Shown piece after piece: positions 33,401 to 34,981 of a stretch of DNA of 34,981 nt (positions are counted from its first letter, which is position 1; each line of letters opens with the position of its first letter). Below the pieces are notes generated by a model. It made no database searches and had not been told where the DNA came from. It was given only the letters and a program-made list of their open reading frames with translations. The translations under genes were made by a program, and so were the position numbers. Origin of the DNA: an uncultured Veillonella sp. (GTDB lineage: Bacteria; Bacillota; Negativicutes; Veillonellales; Veillonellaceae); the NCBI GenBank assembly GCA_900556785.1, contig USQK01000009.1, forward strand, positions 1 through 34,981, written 5' to 3'.

Positions 33401-33955
33401 AATTTCCATGATAGGATCGATGTCACGCTCCCCATGACGGCTGATTTCCTCTTCATAGGCGGCCATACAAATGGCAAGTTCACGCAATTTCTTTTGTAAT
33501 ACTTTATTTTTTACGGACTCCGCCCCACGTTCTAGGTCAGTAGGACCTGCGCGGAATGCGCGAAACTCAGAAAAGAGCTGTTGCAATACAGAGGAAAACT
33601 CAGGCCGTTTAGTAGCCTGTTCTAAGAGGCCTAATTCCTTTTGTTTTCGTTTCATAACAAGGCGCAACAACATAGACCGGCCAAAGCTAGATAAGCTTGA
33701 TTGACCGGCCCCCTTAGAGCCTATGGATTGATATACTTGGTACCCCAAACGACCAAAGCCCACAACACGAACTGTGGTAAAGCCTTTTTCAGGCATAAAC
33801 TCAGCAAGCTCCCGTTCTACCCGATAGGTCGCTGGTTCAGGAACGAGTAAGATTATCGGTTCCCCTGGACAATCGGTCATGACTTGACGTATCCGTTCAT
33901 ATACGGCACGTGTCTTACCAGATCCTGCTCGTCCATAATAGACGCTAATACTCAT
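30479..33955 (-). CDS. addB: ATP-dependent helicase/nuclease subunit B (AddB)
   Basis: The 1158-residue protein starts MSISVYYGRAGSGKT, with the Walker A motif characteristic of AddB at the extreme N-terminus. The C-terminal nuclease has MVIDYKSG. The four cysteines of the AddB iron-sulfur cluster are C785 (QQCPFKF), C1112, C1115 and C1121 (CTYCDYNTVC), matching the one-plus-three spacing known in Bacillus. AddB supplies Chi recognition and one nuclease of the AddAB complex. ATG is preceded by GGGAGG four bases upstream. It is the first gene of the addBA operon, and its last codons overlap addA. Confidence 0.95.
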   Translation of the reverse strand: MSISVYYGRAGSGKTRAVYERIRQVMTDCPGEPIILLVPEPATYRVERELAEFMPEKGFTTVRVVGFGRLGYQVYQSIGSKGAGQSSLSSFGRSMLLRLVMKRKQKELGLLEQATKRPEFSSVLQQLFSEFRAFRAGPTDLERGAESVKNKVLQKKLRELAICMAAYEEEISRHGERDIDPIMEIVEALPQSPLMENSHVFIDGFHWFTPTHYELIYTLFDLAKEAVITIDLPMAPKALNLARRGEHLFSRPLEIYDTLVARYGTRINWVGFNGKRGPQIVQELEANYFTSPSKQNSTDTTIPLIRGYNREREADAVARRILAYVESSPEARYRDVCIMLRESETYGDTLEKVFTRYGIPHFIDRQRPMKNHPLGELLTALFDIVRHSYSRDSMFLLLKTDLMPLTREAVDELENYVLEFGIDHYKWERESWPYLRGFHEGQDEESHLDAPRRARINQARQTIMDILSPWFDFAAHSEGHTGAEWGEQLYGLLEILQVPQRLYEWAKDAETVGDQESKASHEQMYNAVVSFIDEISMVMKDEILTLDEMMLLLEEGLSDVNYSMIPPSLDHVVITTIERGYSQWWPKVFVMGLNRGVFPQSMGDEGLIKDKERQELADAGITLAEGALPKAFNENFLLYLAMTRASDSLTLSYASSGEDGTGLEPSLVVKRLESLGYVDKAVDIPLSITPDTEADYVWRPLQSLSLLSERWGALFSGHEVNPMWWGLYNWARESDIYRPRLGEVSRGIRDNNDVPVITKDLVNGLFLSKGYMSGSVTRLERYQQCPFKFYAQYGLKLEPRRVRSFGAPEIGTFLHANLERLGNYLLENNKQWRDLNEEEQQNLCRSVADEILQENQAGEETSDAYQKAIEQRVQRTLHVTVDRLVEWSKRSDFDTKYLEQDFGRQGGWNPIRVPLGEDRYLRLIGQIDRIDEYTRDGQTYGMVIDYKSGGAHVTAQDVYYGLKLQLMTYLLALESAYGNTQGQSMAPAAVVYSYVKNPKIPAGAPLSYEDAVALAKESDAWHNSGYFSDDIELLTHIDNKFLSYGAKRGPYVPIATKKDQTISSRDLHKVKNTGEFDVMCRYTNHVMADIGRNIGDGQFPIQPYQLNKNRPCTYCDYNTVCRFDSSRNRYNYLSRLSEDDALERMKEVLNEGGENHGC

Positions 33956-34289
33956 GAGACCTCCCTAGTGAAACTTTCACCATCTCAATTTATAGAAATC
34001 ACAAACTTCATCTTATTTTTAAATTTCTTTTCCTCAGGTATAGATTTAAACTAATTTTTTCGATATAATATATTACTATACTACGTATTATTATATAGTA
34101 ATATGATATTCTGTGCCTAATTATGGGGTAATTAAAGGCAAATTGTACAATATTTGACTCATTAGATTAAATTTGTTTATAATTAAGAAAATATTTTATA
34201 TTTTATTTACAATTGACGGAATTTCATATATAATACAGATTAGTATTTGTGTTATTTGTAAAAAATCATGTATTTAGGAGTGAATTATT
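33956..34289. other. Divergent intergenic region (addB / exported protein)
   Basis: The 334-bp AT-rich spacer shows no gene. A 13-bp dyad (GTGAAA-C-TTTCAC, 33968-33980) lies just upstream of the addB SD, and a 10-bp palindrome ATTGTACAAT lies at 34142-34151. The right part holds a strong promoter for the exported-protein gene. Confidence 0.6.
34206..34234 (+). promoter_or_regulatory. Strong sigma-70-type promoter of the exported-protein gene
   Basis: TTTACA (34206-34211), a 17-bp spacer and perfect TATAAT (34229-34234) give the best promoter in the window, about 55 bases before the ATG. Confidence 0.75.
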
Positions 34290-34981
34290 ATGAACAAAAA
34301 ACATTTAGCAGCTGCTTTCGCAGTATTCGCAGCTACAACTATGTCTTTCTCTGCTTTCGCAGCATCCATCGATGCTAATGCACGTGCTTACGAACGCGCT
34401 GCAGCAGAGCAATATACTTACGCAGCACCTCAAGCGGCTACACCAGCGTACCAATCTGGTTATGTAACAAGCGCACCACGCCCTGGTTACAAACCATTAC
34501 CAGCGGTACCTTACACAGCAGGTGACATGGCTCAACAAATGCCTGTATCTAAAGAATTAGGCGATCCAATCTTCGTAGCACCTGAAACAACAGCTGTAGG
34601 TCTTCAAATCATGGACCCTATCGCTACTAACAGCCAACCTGTATACCAAGAAACTGTAACTTCCGTAACAGCTAATGGTAACGGCAGTGCATATGTTTCC
34701 CGTTATAAAACTAACCAATTAAACGCATTCGACTTGTTGTTGAACGGCAAATCTTACACTTACGACTTGCCTGCATACACTAACGGCTACCAAGTGAAAA
34801 CTGCTAGCTCCTACAACCGTGCTGGCGACGGCGTTGCAAATGTATTCTCTACAAACGTAATCACTGAAGCAGTTGTAAACAACAACTCCTTGCGTATCAC
34901 TGTTAACATGACTCAACCAACAGCTGTAGCAGCTGCTAAATTGCGTTCCATGCAACAAACTGGTCAAGTAGCAGGCGGTGA
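34290..34981 (+). CDS. Exported protein of unknown function (partial, runs off the right edge)
   Basis: ATG 34290 is preceded by TAGGAGTG. The frame stays open for 230 codons to the window end. Residues 1-24 form a signal peptide (NKKHLAAAFAVFAATTMSF core, AFA cleavage). Residues about 30-75 are rich in Ala, Tyr and Pro, followed by a Ser/Thr/Asn-rich beta-type region without cysteines. There is no lipobox and no SLH domain in the visible part. The codon choice (GTA, GCA, ACA, CAA) is as strongly biased as in the SLH genes and, with the strong promoter, suggests abundant expression. Family not recognised. Confidence 0.85.
   Translation, partial: MNKKHLAAAFAVFAATTMSFSAFAASIDANARAYERAAAEQYTYAAPQAATPAYQSGYVTSAPRPGYKPLPAVPYTAGDMAQQMPVSKELGDPIFVAPETTAVGLQIMDPIATNSQPVYQETVTSVTANGNGSAYVSRYKTNQLNAFDLLLNGKSYTYDLPAYTNGYQVKTASSYNRAGDGVANVFSTNVITEAVVNNNSLRITVNMTQPTAVAAAKLRSMQQTGQVAGG

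Noticed and set aside
34719..34967. 82-codon minus-strand ORF near the right edge
   Set aside because: It opposes a signal-peptide protein with its own promoter and strongly biased codons, and has no ribosome binding site.

Overview
The window looks like chromosome of a diderm Firmicute of the class Negativicutes, most likely Veillonella or a close relative. This is inferred from gene content and is not verified by any search. Signs are two exported proteins with triple SLH domains, a complete LutABC lactate-oxidation operon beside other anaerobic carbon genes, a class II fumarase, AT-rich spacers, AGGAGG-type ribosome binding sites, and heavy use of GTA, GCA and ACA codons in the exported proteins. 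I saw no rRNA, tRNA, CRISPR array, transposase or phage gene.

Left part (1-6.5 kb), nearly all on the minus strand. A siroheme nitrite/sulfite reductase (221-1774) and a TcyP-like cystine/dicarboxylate symporter (2024-3415) are followed by lutA-lutB-lutC (6514 down to 3591). The reductase and the symporter have separate promoters that share an almost identical extended -10 element. An approximately 200-bp nested palindrome marks the convergent junction at the left edge.

Middle-left (6.5-15.4 kb). A 525-bp divergent spacer leads to two plus-strand SLH proteins with a shared, uncharacterised C-terminal domain; the first also carries 11-residue helical repeats. A convergent operon then encodes an OPT-family transporter and an exported DUF3298/RsiV-like protein. 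fumC follows, behind a long leader that contains a 15-bp inverted repeat.

Centre (15.4-26.6 kb). An AT-rich cluster of four small membrane proteins includes a diverged tandem pair. Next come a membrane-anchored metallophosphoesterase, mutY and an MTH1-like NUDIX hydrolase (an 8-oxoguanine defence pair), a frameshifted DUF4931/GalT-like gene, a soluble metallophosphoesterase with an unusual insertion, a further small membrane protein, a molybdopterin-binding protein, a CrcB/FluC fluoride channel, an XRE regulator, a GntR/FCD regulator and a lipid/diacylglycerol kinase.

Right part (26.6-35 kb). addB-addA, the double-strand-break repair helicase-nuclease, is a coupled pair on the minus strand. 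It is followed by a plus-strand exported protein with a strong promoter, cut by the window edge.

Functionally, LutABC would feed pyruvate into central metabolism, where fumarase serves the malate-fumarate-succinate branch expected of a lactate fermenter. MutY, the MTH1-like enzyme and AddAB are genome maintenance. The SLH proteins and the exported proteins belong to the cell envelope. I found no clear new multi-gene system. The best leads are the small membrane-protein cluster, the shared SLH C-terminal domain with 11-mer spacers, and the nested palindrome at the left edge.
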